Numbered from the stretch's first letter, positions 1 to 8,760 are shown. The stretch: DNA of 64,000 nucleotides from Phormidium tenue FACHB-1050 (GCF_014696925.1 NZ_JACJQY010000017.1:31219-95218); one strand, 5' to 3'. The notes: generated from the letters alone by a model not told the origin. Made by a program: numbers and translations.

Positions 1-178
1 TGGGGAGTATAAAAATAGTGGCGCAAATGCTCAAACCCTACAAGTTTGTGTTTATAGGGCTTTGAGGGCACGAATAAGATATTATCGCGATCTGAAAACC
101 AAAAAGATGAGTGGCGGCGCGAAGCGCCGCCACTCATCTTTTTGGTTTTCAGTTGTTCTAGCTATCTGCTATACAACA
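1..178. other. Left-edge spacer without a gene
   Basis: No coding region is supported here. It holds an imperfect inverted repeat around positions 33-66 and the family A hairpin at 92-152. The forward open frame that crosses it is generated by the palindrome. Confidence 0.6.
92..152. repeat. Family A hairpin, copy 1 (61 bp)
   Basis: Perfect palindrome with outer bases CTGAAAACC/GGTTTTCAG and core GGCGGCGCGAAGCGCCGCC. It lies just downstream of the stop codon of the minus-strand hydrolase, so it could also end that transcript. Confidence 0.9.
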
Positions 179-1870
179 TCACTGTATCGCCGCATCAATT
201 TGTTCCATACTCAGCGATCGCAACAGACTCACCTGAGCCAATGGCGTGGAAATATTTGCAAAATAGGCGGTAGTCAGGTATTCAGCATAACCAGCTTCTT
301 GCAACAGATGGGTTTTGAAAAAAGCCACACTTAGCAACTTGAGATACTCTTGCGAGGCGATCGCACTGGAACCTGCCAGAACACTGCTGATCTCAGGACT
401 AAGGCGATCGCTAGAAGTAATTGCTGTGACCGCCGTATGTCCTGCTCGATTGAGCAGGACTAAATAGCGATTGGGTGAGGTCAACCATGTAAATGGCACA
501 ATCTGCTCAGCGACCGCAGGCGCAAAGGTATCATCAGAACTGCCAACGATCGCGATCGGCGCAGTAATTTTGCTCAGTGCAGGTTTACCCAAAACATGAC
601 TGGTTACAGGATTAACCGCGATCGCTGATTTAATACGCGCATCACCCAATTTATAGGTTTGGTTTGGCAATCCGAGAGCTACGCATTGCAATAACAGTGA
701 GGCATTCCACTTATATTTACCCTGACAGGCTTCTGTCAAATCCGCAAACTGGATCTGAGCATCACTCACTAACGCCAAAGCTGCATAACCACCAAAGGAA
801 TGTCCAATCATGCCCACATTTTGCCAGTTGATATTGGCGCTATTAGGATTACCTGTCTGTGGTGACTTTTCTAGATAATTCAGCACCGCCGTAATGTCAT
901 TGGGTCGCTCAATGAAGCTCTGTGGTGGTGCAATCTCGCTAGCAGCCCCAATAATTAATTTATCTAACTGCTCCTCGCTGCTATTGGGGGAGACGGTCAG
1001 CACCACTGCAAATCCATAGGATGCTAGGTGTTCAGCAAGATAGAGTAATGGTTCGCGATTAGAGATCAGTCCTGGATAGATGACGATCGCAGGTATGGAC
1101 GCAGATTTAGCACTGGCAAGCTTTGGAACAAACAGATAAAAGGGGATTTCATACCGATTATCTATGGCTGGTGCATTGAGACTATATCGATCCCATGTTA
1201 ATGCACCTTTATTTCGCAAATCAGCTAACTGTATTGGGGAAGGCGTTGGTGTTGCTCCTGATTGCCCAGCTTGTTTGATAGCCTCATCGTTGACCATCTG
1301 CACAACTTTTTGCGTATCTTGCAGTAGGTCGCTCAATTCGCCAACGGTTTGCAAACCTTCTTGAATATCAAAATAAATATCTGATGTGGGGAATTTTCGG
1401 AGGAAATTGAGCAAAGATAAACCATGCTGCTTGTCGGCTGTTGCCAACACAGCCGAGGCACGGATAGCGCGATTACCCGATAGCATCGGGCCAGTTTTAA
1501 TAAACTCACCTAAGATATCTAACGCTCTTTCTCCTTGAGATGTGTAGAGAAATCTTGATAGTAAAGATATAGGAATATCGGCTCGCTCTGTCAAAATGCG
1601 CCGAAAAGTTGCCATATCTGTTGCAGAAATATATCGCGAAGCCATATCAAGTGCGCCGCGCAGCTCCCCCGTTTTAGAAAACTCTTCCAAGTCATCCACA
1701 GATACTGAAACTTCAAAAATATTAAATCGGAAATTGACAGTTTCAGCAGCTTCACTAGGCTTTGCGATCGCCGCTCCACTAATTGCACTAAGCAAAAATA
1801 TTAAAGTGGCAGATCGGCTAATCAATCGGCGAGAAATATTGGCGATCGAGGCTGTGAGATATTTCATCAT
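179..1870 (-). CDS. Secreted alpha/beta hydrolase with DUF1400 domain
   Basis: Putative exported lipase/esterase-like hydrolase; substrate unknown. From the ATG at 1870 the protein has 563 residues: a basic start and hydrophobic segment ending near AAIA-KPSEA (signal peptide), a cyanobacterial DUF1400-type region at about 40-175, then an alpha/beta-hydrolase domain with the nucleophile elbow GHSFGG (Ser about 358), a downstream GSSDD acid segment and the late His in RAGH. An upstream in-frame GTG at 1918 would add 16 residues ahead of the signal peptide; I prefer 1870 (or 1867) because the signal peptide then starts the protein. Monocistronic, divergent from chlP, with a family A hairpin at each end. 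Family is clear, substrate is not. Confidence 0.85.
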   Translation of the reverse strand: MMKYLTASIANISRRLISRSATLIFLLSAISGAAIAKPSEAAETVNFRFNIFEVSVSVDDLEEFSKTGELRGALDMASRYISATDMATFRRILTERADIPISLLSRFLYTSQGERALDILGEFIKTGPMLSGNRAIRASAVLATADKQHGLSLLNFLRKFPTSDIYFDIQEGLQTVGELSDLLQDTQKVVQMVNDEAIKQAGQSGATPTPSPIQLADLRNKGALTWDRYSLNAPAIDNRYEIPFYLFVPKLASAKSASIPAIVIYPGLISNREPLLYLAEHLASYGFAVVLTVSPNSSEEQLDKLIIGAASEIAPPQSFIERPNDITAVLNYLEKSPQTGNPNSANINWQNVGMIGHSFGGYAALALVSDAQIQFADLTEACQGKYKWNASLLLQCVALGLPNQTYKLGDARIKSAIAVNPVTSHVLGKPALSKITAPIAIVGSSDDTFAPAVAEQIVPFTWLTSPNRYLVLLNRAGHTAVTAITSSDRLSPEISSVLAGSSAIASQEYLKLLSVAFFKTHLLQEAGYAEYLTTAYFANISTPLAQVSLLRSLSMEQIDAAIQ

Positions 1871-1922
1871 ATGTAGCTTTATCTGGAGATCTCCCCTAGA
1901 AGCTAACACAACATTCACAAAT

Positions 1923-1979
1923 TAAAACCCAAAAGGTAAGTGGCGGCGCTTCGCGCCGCCACTTACCTTTTGGGTTTTA
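1923..1979. repeat. Family A hairpin, copy 2 (57 bp)
   Basis: Perfect palindrome with outer TAAAACCC/GGGTTTTA. Its arm bases differ from copy 1 yet pair perfectly. It sits between two divergent genes, where a terminator has no obvious use. Confidence 0.9.
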
Positions 1980-2116
1980 GTCCCTAAATAAAACCTTCAC
2001 GATACATAAAACAATACAAATGTTAATATTCATCAATTTTGCCCCAATCACTCTGGTGGCAATGCTAACATCCAAAATAGTTAAACCCCGATTAAATAAA
2101 GCTTTAGGAGCGTATT

Positions 2117-3337
2117 TTGACATTACGAGTTGCTGTTGTAGGCGGCGGGCCTGCGGGTTCTTGTGCGGCTGAAACACTTGCCAAAGCAGGAATTGAGACC
2201 TATATATTTGAGCGTAAACTGGACAACGCCAAACCCTGCGGTGGAGCAATTCCTCTATGTATGGTTTCCGAATTTGATTTGCCCGACGAAATCATCGATC
2301 GCCGCGTCCGCAACATGAAAATGATCTCTCCCAGCAATGTGGAAGTAGACATTAAACTCGACAATCCCGATGAATATATCGGTATGTGTCGCCGCGAAGT
2401 TTTAGATGCATTTTTACGCGATCGCGCTGCTAGCCTTGGAGCTAAGCTGATTAATGCTCGCGTCCTTGATATTAAAATTACCGAAAACGGTAAAAAGCCC
2501 TATGTAATTACCTATTCAGATTTCTCTGAAGGTGGTAACGAAGGTGTAATGCGTACTCTTGAAATTGACTTAATCGTCGGTGCTGATGGCGCTAACTCCG
2601 TAGTTGCTAAGGCGATGGATGCTGGTGACTATAACTATGCGATCGCCTTCCAAGAGCGCATCAGGATTTCGCCAGACAAGATGGAATATTACAAAGATCT
2701 TGCAGAAATGTATGTGGGCGACGATGTTTCGCCTGATTTCTACGCATGGGTATTCCCCAAATACGATCACGTTGCGGTTGGTACTGGCACAATGCACAAA
2801 AACCAACGCCTGATCAAGCAATTGCAAGCTGGTATTCGCGCCCGTGCGTTGCCTCGCATCGAAGGCGGCGAAGTGATTAAGGTCGAAGCTCACCCAATTC
2901 CTGAGCATCCCCGTCCTCGTCGTGTGGTTGGTCGGATTGCGCTCGTAGGTGATGCGGCGGGCTATGTCACCAAGTCCAGTGGCGAAGGTATTTACTTTGC
3001 TGCTAAGTCGGGTCGCATGTGTGCCGAAGCGATCGTGGAGTTTGCGGAAGCAGGTAAACGCATTCCTACTGAAGCTGATCTCAAGGTTTACATTAAGCGT
3101 TGGGATAAGCAGTATGGTTTGACCTACAAGGTTCTCGACATTCTCCAGAATGTGTTTTATGCCACCAACGCCACTCGCGAAGCCTTTGTAGAAATGTGCG
3201 CCGATAAGGATGTACAAAAGCTCACTTTTGACAGCTATCTCTACAAAACCGTTGTGCCTGCTAATCCTTTCACTCAGTTGAAGATTACGCTCAAAACCCT
3301 CGGTAGTTTGCTGAGAGGCAATGCTTTAGCACCTTAA
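2117..3337 (+). CDS. chlP: Geranylgeranyl diphosphate/chlorophyllide reductase
   Basis: Reduces the geranylgeranyl chain to phytyl for chlorophyll a and tocopherol synthesis, using NADPH at the thylakoid membrane. The 406-residue protein starts MTLRVAVVGGGPAGSCAAE, a Rossmann FAD-binding GxGxxG motif at residues 8-13, followed by the conserved family block with KPCGGAIP and, near residue 280, the second FAD motif around GDAAGYV. Length is normal for ChlP. The start is TTG at 2117, chosen because AGGAG lies 7 bases upstream and the protein begins exactly where the family does. Monocistronic; a strong hairpin terminator follows directly. Confidence 0.96.
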   Translation: MTLRVAVVGGGPAGSCAAETLAKAGIETYIFERKLDNAKPCGGAIPLCMVSEFDLPDEIIDRRVRNMKMISPSNVEVDIKLDNPDEYIGMCRREVLDAFLRDRAASLGAKLINARVLDIKITENGKKPYVITYSDFSEGGNEGVMRTLEIDLIVGADGANSVVAKAMDAGDYNYAIAFQERIRISPDKMEYYKDLAEMYVGDDVSPDFYAWVFPKYDHVAVGTGTMHKNQRLIKQLQAGIRARALPRIEGGEVIKVEAHPIPEHPRPRRVVGRIALVGDAAGYVTKSSGEGIYFAAKSGRMCAEAIVEFAEAGKRIPTEADLKVYIKRWDKQYGLTYKVLDILQNVFYATNATREAFVEMCADKDVQKLTFDSYLYKTVVPANPFTQLKITLKTLGSLLRGNALAP

Positions 3338-3339
3338 TC

Positions 3340-3373
3340 AAAAAGGAGCGCGTTACGCGCTCCTTTTTTTTCT
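3340..3373 (+). terminator. Intrinsic terminator of chlP
   Basis: GGAGCGCG-TTA-CGCGCTCC stem flanked by A-run and T-run immediately after the chlP stop codon. Confidence 0.85.
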
Positions 3374-3414
3374 TGTTATAGTTTAAAAAGAGCAGTTCAA
3401 AATGTCACAAAAAA

Positions 3415-3834
3415 ATGGCTCAGCTAACCATTGAAATTCCCGACGAATTAGCCCAAAGGCTAGCCCCATACAAAAATCAAATCTCAGAAATTTTCGCTAA
3501 TCTAGTCAATACATCATCACTCCTCGAAAAGTCCACAGAGAAACTTGATGTATCAGGCACTCCCTCACCCACAGAATTACCAACTTATTTAGAGATTATT
3601 GATTTTTTAGTCAATCGCCCCACATCAGAACAGATTGCCAACTTCAAAGTTTCTGAGCGATCGCAAGCACGGTTGCGCGAATTACTTCAAAAAAATCGTG
3701 ATCTAAACCTTATTTCGTCAGAAGTAGCAGAACTAAATCTTTACGAGCAACTTGATAGCCTCATGACCATGATGAAAGTGAGAGCTTATGCTGCTATAAA
3801 CTCCTCAAAGACTAGTAGCTCTAATCCAGAATGA
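3415..3834 (+). CDS. Antitoxin-like protein of an HNH-linked pair
   Basis: A 139-residue protein of no named function. The first residues (MAQLTIEIPDELAQRL) look like the short beta-strand opening of many small cyanobacterial antitoxin-like proteins; the rest is polar and probably helical, with EVAELNLYEQLDSLMTMMK near residues 105-124. In my recollection relatives of this protein are followed by a small HNH endonuclease gene. Here its stop codon overlaps an ATG (ATGA at 3831) that opens such a reading frame, but that frame is truncated after about 11 typical residues. So this may be an orphaned half of a pair. Function is inference. Confidence 0.7.
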   Translation: MAQLTIEIPDELAQRLAPYKNQISEIFANLVNTSSLLEKSTEKLDVSGTPSPTELPTYLEIIDFLVNRPTSEQIANFKVSERSQARLRELLQKNRDLNLISSEVAELNLYEQLDSLMTMMKVRAYAAINSSKTSSSNPE

Positions 3835-3896
3835 CTGTCTATATTTCCATACCTAGCAGACAGGTTATATTATCGGCTTTCGGCTTAATTGATTAG
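3831..3896 (+). pseudogene. Beheaded HNH-endonuclease gene (5' remnant)
   Basis: The ATG overlaps the upstream stop codon by four bases (ATGA), a sign of translational coupling. The first residues MTVYISIPSRQ match the usual beginning of small cyanobacterial HNH proteins as I know them (MTxYIPxxLRQ then RCEYC). From position 3866 the sequence is the dispersed 103-bp family E unit, and the frame stops at 3896. No HNH motif follows. Confidence 0.5.
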
Positions 3897-3968
3897 CCAT
3901 AATCATGAGAAAATCAGGTTAAATCGTGAGGTGTGAATATGGAGCCAGCTTACATAATTGCGATCGCT
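3866..3968 (+). repeat. Family E dispersed repeat, copy 1
   Basis: About 103 bp nearly identical (roughly five mismatches) to 63240-63342. It begins TATATTATCGGCTTTCGGC and ends at a HIP1 octamer. In both places it is fused to a truncated coding sequence. Confidence 0.85.
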
Positions 3969-4060
3969 GTTTTGTCACCTGCTGCATTGAGAGTGACAAT
4001 TTGAATTTCAGAGAGATTTTAGGTTATTCTGAGTCTTAACTAACTGCTAGATTTTTACCT

Positions 4061-4294
4061 ATGAATATCAAGCTAGATTTGCCAAGTCCGTTAGAGTATG
4101 AGCTATCTATAGAAGCTTCAAGGCTTAATGTGTCTTTGTCGGATTATATTCTCAAGGTCTTGACGCTGAGACGAGATTGGCTGATTTTGGAGGAGATGGA
4201 AGATGCTGAAGATGTTGCCGATGCTGAAATGGCTTTACAGGAAGATGGATTTATCCCTTTGGCTGATGTTAAAAGGGAGTTAGGGCTTAGTTAG
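4061..4294 (+). CDS. RelB-like antitoxin
   Basis: Small acidic 77-residue protein with an N-terminal ribbon-helix-helix-like segment (residues 1-35: MNIKLDLPSPLEYELSIEA then helix) and an acidic tail (EEMEDAEDVADAEMAL). It ends PLADVKRELGLS, a typical toxin-wrapping tail of RelB/DUF6290-like antitoxins. The stop codon abuts the ATG of the RelE-like toxin with no gap. It probably represses its own promoter and neutralises the toxin by binding it. Confidence 0.8.
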   Translation: MNIKLDLPSPLEYELSIEASRLNVSLSDYILKVLTLRRDWLILEEMEDAEDVADAEMALQEDGFIPLADVKRELGLS

Positions 4295-4555
4295 ATGTCA
4301 TACGAAATTGGCTTTAAGCCATCTGCTTTAAGAGAGATTCGTAAACTGGATGAGTCTACTCGACAAGGCATTATTTCGGAAATCGAGTTACTTGCAGATA
4401 ACCCTCGCCCAGATGGTTGTAAAAAGCTAAAAGGGGAAATCAATTTATACAGAATTCGCGTCCTTGGTAATTATCGTGTCGTTTACGAAATACAGGATCG
4501 TAAGTTGATAGTTACTGTGGTTAAAGTTGGTCATCGTCGAGATGTGTATCGCTAA
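4295..4555 (+). CDS. RelE/ParE-family toxin
   Basis: 86-residue RelE-superfamily protein, probably a ribosome-dependent mRNA interferase. Visible are the opening FKPSALREIRKLD, the central block KKLKGEINLYRIRVLGNYRVVYEI and the basic C-terminal KVGHRRDVYR, which supplies the usual Arg/His/Tyr cluster. Length is normal and no residue looks lost, so the toxin appears intact. It starts directly after the antitoxin stop codon, so the two are one operon. Confidence 0.88.
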   Translation: MSYEIGFKPSALREIRKLDESTRQGIISEIELLADNPRPDGCKKLKGEINLYRIRVLGNYRVVYEIQDRKLIVTVVKVGHRRDVYR

Positions 4556-4760
4556 GTTGTTGCATTTTAAGATTATTCAAAAGCAGCGACTTAGCAATAT
4601 TAGCGTTTTTACTTTTTGTTTGAAGATGGGCGATCGCTAGTTTATTTTTCATCAAATTACAGGTTATCCAGACTATCCCTGCTTTAATTTACGCAAATCA
4701 TGACACAACCTAATAATTTCGTGAGATAATAGCAAATAGTTTAGTATTTCGTCTTTTTCA

Positions 4761-5897
4761 ATGTCTGAACAAGTCAAGCCAATTCAAAAGATTCTTTTTG
4801 GTAGCCCTGGTACTGGTAAAAGCTATCAAGTCCGTGAAATAGCTAAGAATGAATTGCTTATTCCGTTCGATGAAGATACGAAAACGCTGAGAAATACAAT
4901 TAAGACTGTATTTCACCCAGAGTATACCTATGCGGATTTTATGGGGAAGTTGTTGCCGTTAACTCAAAGTGGCTCAATTATCTACAAGTTTTATTCAGGG
5001 CATTTTCTTCGCATTTTGGGAATGGCTTATAAGGCGTTAATCGATGGTAGTAATGAAAATTTCTTGTTGGTAATTGATGAGTTGAATCGGGGGAATGCTG
5101 CTGCTATTTTTGGAACTGTATTTCAATTGCTTGATCGCGAAAGTGATGGATGGTCGAGCTATGAAGTAGATATTTCGGATATGGAATTATTTGGGTTACT
5201 TAAAGAAATGCATTTCAACCCAGTTATTCAAGACGAAAATTTTTTAATCAAGCCTAATCTTACAAAAAGCAATACTAGTACTTTAGAAGATTTTTTTGAA
5301 AATCAGGCTGCAGATGCGTTAAAAAGGGAAAAATTTTATGGAGCCAGAGTCTTTAATCTTCTAAAGAATCGCCGAATTAATATCCCAAGTAACTTATCTA
5401 TCATTGCCACAATTAACACATCAGATGAATCAATTTATTATCTTGATAGTGCTTTTAAGAGGCGATGGGATTGGGAATATATTAATTTATATTCAGGGAA
5501 ATCGGGATTCAAAGTTATTCATCCTGATTTTGAATCAGTTTATTTGACAATTAACGATCAGCAAAAAGTGAAATGGGCATACTATATTATTGGTATTAAT
5601 GAGTTTATAAAATCTAATTATCAATCGATTAGAAGAATTGAAGATAAGCAAATTGGTTGGTGGTTTATTAAACCTGAAGATGGGAAAGTAGAAATCCAAC
5701 AAGTCAGAGATAAGTTAATGTTTTATCTTTGGGATAGTGTATTTGCAAGAGATAAAAAACCTCTGGAAAGTCTTTTGTCTACTGAGAGTAAATCGATCAA
5801 ATTAACTCAATATTCAGATTTTTTAGATTTAATAGATGATTTTATGGAAAAAATCTATAAAATTGGATATGCTAATTATATAGATGATTATTTCTGA
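4761..5897 (+). CDS. McrB-like AAA+ NTPase
   Basis: Motor subunit of a McrBC/LlaJI-type nuclease system. 378 residues, essentially only the AAA+ module: Walker A GSPGTGKS at 14-21, the segment FHPEYTYADFMGKLLPL at 51-67 (compare FHQSYSYEDF in McrB), Walker B with the McrB signature LVIDELNRGN at 103-112, sensor-1 ATINTSD at 216-222 and arginines R234-R235 in AFKRRW. No N-terminal DNA-reading domain is present, unlike E. coli McrB. The nuclease gene follows after 18 bases. Composition is AT-rich compared with the flanking core genes, and toxin-antitoxin pairs lie on both sides, so transfer is likely. Family GTP use is known; target specificity is unknown. Confidence 0.9.
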   Translation: MSEQVKPIQKILFGSPGTGKSYQVREIAKNELLIPFDEDTKTLRNTIKTVFHPEYTYADFMGKLLPLTQSGSIIYKFYSGHFLRILGMAYKALIDGSNENFLLVIDELNRGNAAAIFGTVFQLLDRESDGWSSYEVDISDMELFGLLKEMHFNPVIQDENFLIKPNLTKSNTSTLEDFFENQAADALKREKFYGARVFNLLKNRRINIPSNLSIIATINTSDESIYYLDSAFKRRWDWEYINLYSGKSGFKVIHPDFESVYLTINDQQKVKWAYYIIGINEFIKSNYQSIRRIEDKQIGWWFIKPEDGKVEIQQVRDKLMFYLWDSVFARDKKPLESLLSTESKSIKLTQYSDFLDLIDDFMEKIYKIGYANYIDDYF

Positions 5898-5915
5898 TGT
5901 AATTTCTTAATCATT

Positions 5916-7766
5916 ATGATTGATTTTAAATCCATAAAACTTACTGCAATCAATAAATATTCTTTTGTTGGTATTGAAAAAAAAGAAGGAATACTTTGCT
6001 TTTATTTGCCTAAAGGTTTTAGTGAAAATATTGATGAATTAAGTGGATTTAGCAAGAAACGTGATCTCTTTTTTTTATTCTATAAAATTTTCGATGTGTT
6101 CAGAAAAATCTGTGCGGAGAAAGGATATTTAGACAAAGTTGATGAATTTGCTAAAAAAGATCGTGATGGGGTAATCAAATCTATTAGAGGTTCTGGAACT
6201 GAAGATGATGGTGATGACTCAGAAAATATTTTTTACTCTAAGTTAGATATTATCGGCAGTTTGTTAGATGTATATGACGAACCTAAAATTTTGTCTCTTG
6301 CTTATCGATTAGGAAGAAGTGACAAATTTGATGTTAGTCAGATTCATAAGTATTTACATCAAGCTGTATATCTACCAAATAATGCTGCTTATGTCGATCA
6401 AATGCTTTTGCCTAAAAAGGTATTGCAATTTGAATCAACAGATATTGTCTCAATTTATTGCTATCTATTTTGTGAAGTTAAGCAACAACTTAAAGAAAGT
6501 GTAAGTACAGAGATTACATCATTATCTGAGAGATTTCGTGAAAAATATTTAAGAAGTAGTGATAGTCTTTTTGAAGAACAGAGCTATGAACATGTCTTAG
6601 ATATTCTTAAAGATGCTTTAGAAACTATCAATCATAATACTCCAATTAAAGATGCTGACTATTGGGAGTATTACGAAGCTATTGAATTATTTCTATATGG
6701 CGATCTAAACAAGGAAGAAGATGGTGAGATATGGGGAGTTTCAAATTTTCATAGTGTTTGGGAATCAATGTGCTTGATATACATTGCTCAAAACACGGAT
6801 TCATCAGATGTTTTACATTTAGATTGTAAATATGTAAGTAATATCATAGTAGAAATAATTCAGGCATCTACTAAAAACATAATCTTACACAACACATTTA
6901 AGGTTAATGATAGTTTTTTAAATCCCGATGCAGTTATTTTTTCATCTGTTATCAATCAAATAAGAGTTGATAAAATCGACTATAAAATAAATAGTTCCTC
7001 ATGGGATGACTATGGTTACAAAACTTCTATTGAGGGAGATATAGCCTGTAACATCGCCTATATTGGACAACCTACTGGTATTTATAGTATTGAGAAGTTA
7101 AGAGAATTTTATCCGTTTGATGAGAGAAGGCAAACAATAAGAATTAACAGACGATTGCCTTTAAACTTTTACTCTTTCTGGCATATCACTAATGATATCA
7201 GTAATTATGATCTTGTAAAAATGCATAACTTTAATCATTTATTCTATATAGCTTTAGAAAAACATATTAGTATATGGGATGATTTCGTTCAAGAAATTCT
7301 TCAGCCCTTAAATATCTCTTGCGATGACTATTCTTCCTACTTTCATAAAAGTTTTGAATGTAATGTTTTTACTGATTCATTTTTCCGAAACTTGACTCCC
7401 CAAGAGTTAAAAGAAAAATTTACTAGCTTTATAAAGCTAATATCCAATCGTTTCAACAGCATGTTTAATTTTGACATTATTGACATTAAATATATGAATT
7501 CAGATTACTTCAAAGATTCTACTAAAATTGAAGAAATTAAAAGTAGAAGCGTTCGCAAACAATTTGTTTATGAATACTTGCTTCAGAAATATTTAGACCA
7601 AAGAAAAGATAAATTTAGTGATTTGCCTATTCGCAGTAGTTTCTGGTTGCCCAGCTACCGACCCGATGATCCTAACTTAATAGAAGAGGGAGAAACCTTT
7701 ATGGACGGCTATATTCAACTAAAAAATATTAACTTTGCAGTATTAGCCGAGAATTACATAGCATAA
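5916..7766 (+). CDS. LlaJI/McrC-like restriction endonuclease subunit
   Basis: Probable nuclease partner of the McrB-like protein, 616 residues. The segment GEIWGVSNFHSVWESMCLIY (about 270-289) resembles the core of LlaJI-type endonucleases, which act with a McrB-like ATPase. A PD-(D/E)xK-like set is visible: P337-D338 (NPDAVIF) and D355-Y356-K357 (KIDYK). The 330-residue N-terminal region is very AT-rich and I cannot assign it. No cytosine methyltransferase is in the neighbourhood, although classical LlaJI has two, so the pair would fit a modification-dependent (type IV-like) or otherwise self-tolerant system. Strongly AT-rich codon use suggests acquisition. Family call is moderate; catalytic residues are my reading. 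Confidence 0.75.
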   Translation: MIDFKSIKLTAINKYSFVGIEKKEGILCFYLPKGFSENIDELSGFSKKRDLFFLFYKIFDVFRKICAEKGYLDKVDEFAKKDRDGVIKSIRGSGTEDDGDDSENIFYSKLDIIGSLLDVYDEPKILSLAYRLGRSDKFDVSQIHKYLHQAVYLPNNAAYVDQMLLPKKVLQFESTDIVSIYCYLFCEVKQQLKESVSTEITSLSERFREKYLRSSDSLFEEQSYEHVLDILKDALETINHNTPIKDADYWEYYEAIELFLYGDLNKEEDGEIWGVSNFHSVWESMCLIYIAQNTDSSDVLHLDCKYVSNIIVEIIQASTKNIILHNTFKVNDSFLNPDAVIFSSVINQIRVDKIDYKINSSSWDDYGYKTSIEGDIACNIAYIGQPTGIYSIEKLREFYPFDERRQTIRINRRLPLNFYSFWHITNDISNYDLVKMHNFNHLFYIALEKHISIWDDFVQEILQPLNISCDDYSSYFHKSFECNVFTDSFFRNLTPQELKEKFTSFIKLISNRFNSMFNFDIIDIKYMNSDYFKDSTKIEEIKSRSVRKQFVYEYLLQKYLDQRKDKFSDLPIRSSFWLPSYRPDDPNLIEEGETFMDGYIQLKNINFAVLAENYIA

Positions 7767-7941
7767 ACTTTTCGTTGATATATTCTGGGTAGAAGACATT
7801 GTTTGAGCGATCGCATTGTAGATTCACTGACAGGCGATTGGTATGAGCGATAATCAATTAAAATCGCATTAGGTTTAGTAAATTATGGAACCTGATTAAA
7901 AATTTATCTCTTTCATAAAAATGCAAATAACATAAATCATC

Positions 7942-8169
7942 ATGACTCTTAAAGAACTAATCTACGCCGAAATCAACAAAATCGAAGAAGATAACCTTGA
8001 TGAGCTATACCAATTTGTCAAGCAATTTGCAAATACCAAATCCGCAGCCAAACCCAAAACAGGCATCTTAAACAAACTCAAACGCATTAAAATTCAAGCC
8101 CCAGTTGACTTTGCCACTAACGTTGACCTGTACATGAGTGGAGAAAAGAACCTTGACAATATTCATTGA
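7942..8169 (+). CDS. VapB-like (DUF2281-like) antitoxin
   Basis: 75-residue protein with N-terminal helices (MTLKELIYAEINKIEEDNLD) and a basic, proline-containing C-terminal half. Such small proteins precede PIN toxins in many cyanobacteria. Its last 17 bases overlap the TTG start of the PIN gene, which implies coupled translation. It is expected to bind and inhibit the PIN protein. Confidence 0.75.
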   Translation: MTLKELIYAEINKIEEDNLDELYQFVKQFANTKSAAKPKTGILNKLKRIKIQAPVDFATNVDLYMSGEKNLDNIH

Positions 8170-8545
8170 TACTTCATTCATCATTGCCCTCATCAACGAA
8201 CGCGATCAATATCACACCCAAGCCCTAGATTTAAGCGATCTCTACATTGAGCAACCTGTAGCCATCACCGATGCAGTCCTTCTCGAAATCGCCAACTCCC
8301 TAGCCCGTAGATATAAAAATGAAGCAATAGAAGTAATCGAACAATTTCTTGATTCAGAAGATGTAGAAGTTATCCGCCTCACCCCTGAAATATTTGACCG
8401 TGCCTTTGAGCTATACAAAACCCGCCCAGATAAAGAATGGGGTTTAGTAGATTGCGTCTCATTTATCATCATGCAAGATCGTCATATTCAAGAAGTTCTC
8501 ACCTTCGATCAACATTTTGCCCAAGCAGGATTCCGAATCCTTTGA
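8153..8545 (+). CDS. PIN-domain (VapC-like) RNase toxin
   Basis: 131-residue PIN protein. The four acidic residues are present: D in FIDTSF, E in LLEIAN, D in GLVDCVSF and D in LTFDQHF. I choose TTG at 8153 because GGAGAAAAG lies just ahead and the protein then begins MTIFIDTS, the usual VapC opening; an in-frame GTG at 8138 is the alternative. It overlaps the antitoxin gene. A degenerate copy of its C-terminal third plus its 3' flank lies at 44655-44775 on the other strand, so this locus has been copied within the genome. Confidence 0.87.
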   Translation: MTIFIDTSFIIALINERDQYHTQALDLSDLYIEQPVAITDAVLLEIANSLARRYKNEAIEVIEQFLDSEDVEVIRLTPEIFDRAFELYKTRPDKEWGLVDCVSFIIMQDRHIQEVLTFDQHFAQAGFRIL

Positions 8546-8659
8546 AGCGATCGCATTGTAGCTGTGCTGATAGGCGAATTGCTGGGCGCAAAAAAAATGG
8601 GGATGTAAGCAGCCATAATGCTGTATACAAAGGGGCTTAATGCTCGCTATACATGGTTA

Positions 8660-8760
8660 TACCAAAATAGAAAATGCATACGTTGTTTTCTGTTGGGCAA
8701 ACCCCTGCTGGGTTTGTTTTTTAATTTACGAAAGTGTTCTCCCACCTTTGTAAATTGGTA
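8660..8760 (-). mobile_element. Family C MITE-like element, copy 1 (101 bp)
   Basis: Exactly 101 bp, ends TACCAA and TTGGTA, flanked by the direct repeat TTA (8657-8659 and 8761-8763). Reverse orientation relative to the copy at 44130. It contains two internal hairpins and a central AAACCC motif. It lies just upstream of the CheW-like gene. Confidence 0.8.

Noticed and set aside
2570..3217. Long open frame antisense to chlP
   Set aside because: It lies wholly inside a clear chlP gene, has no recognisable domain and no ribosome site; a codon-bias shadow.
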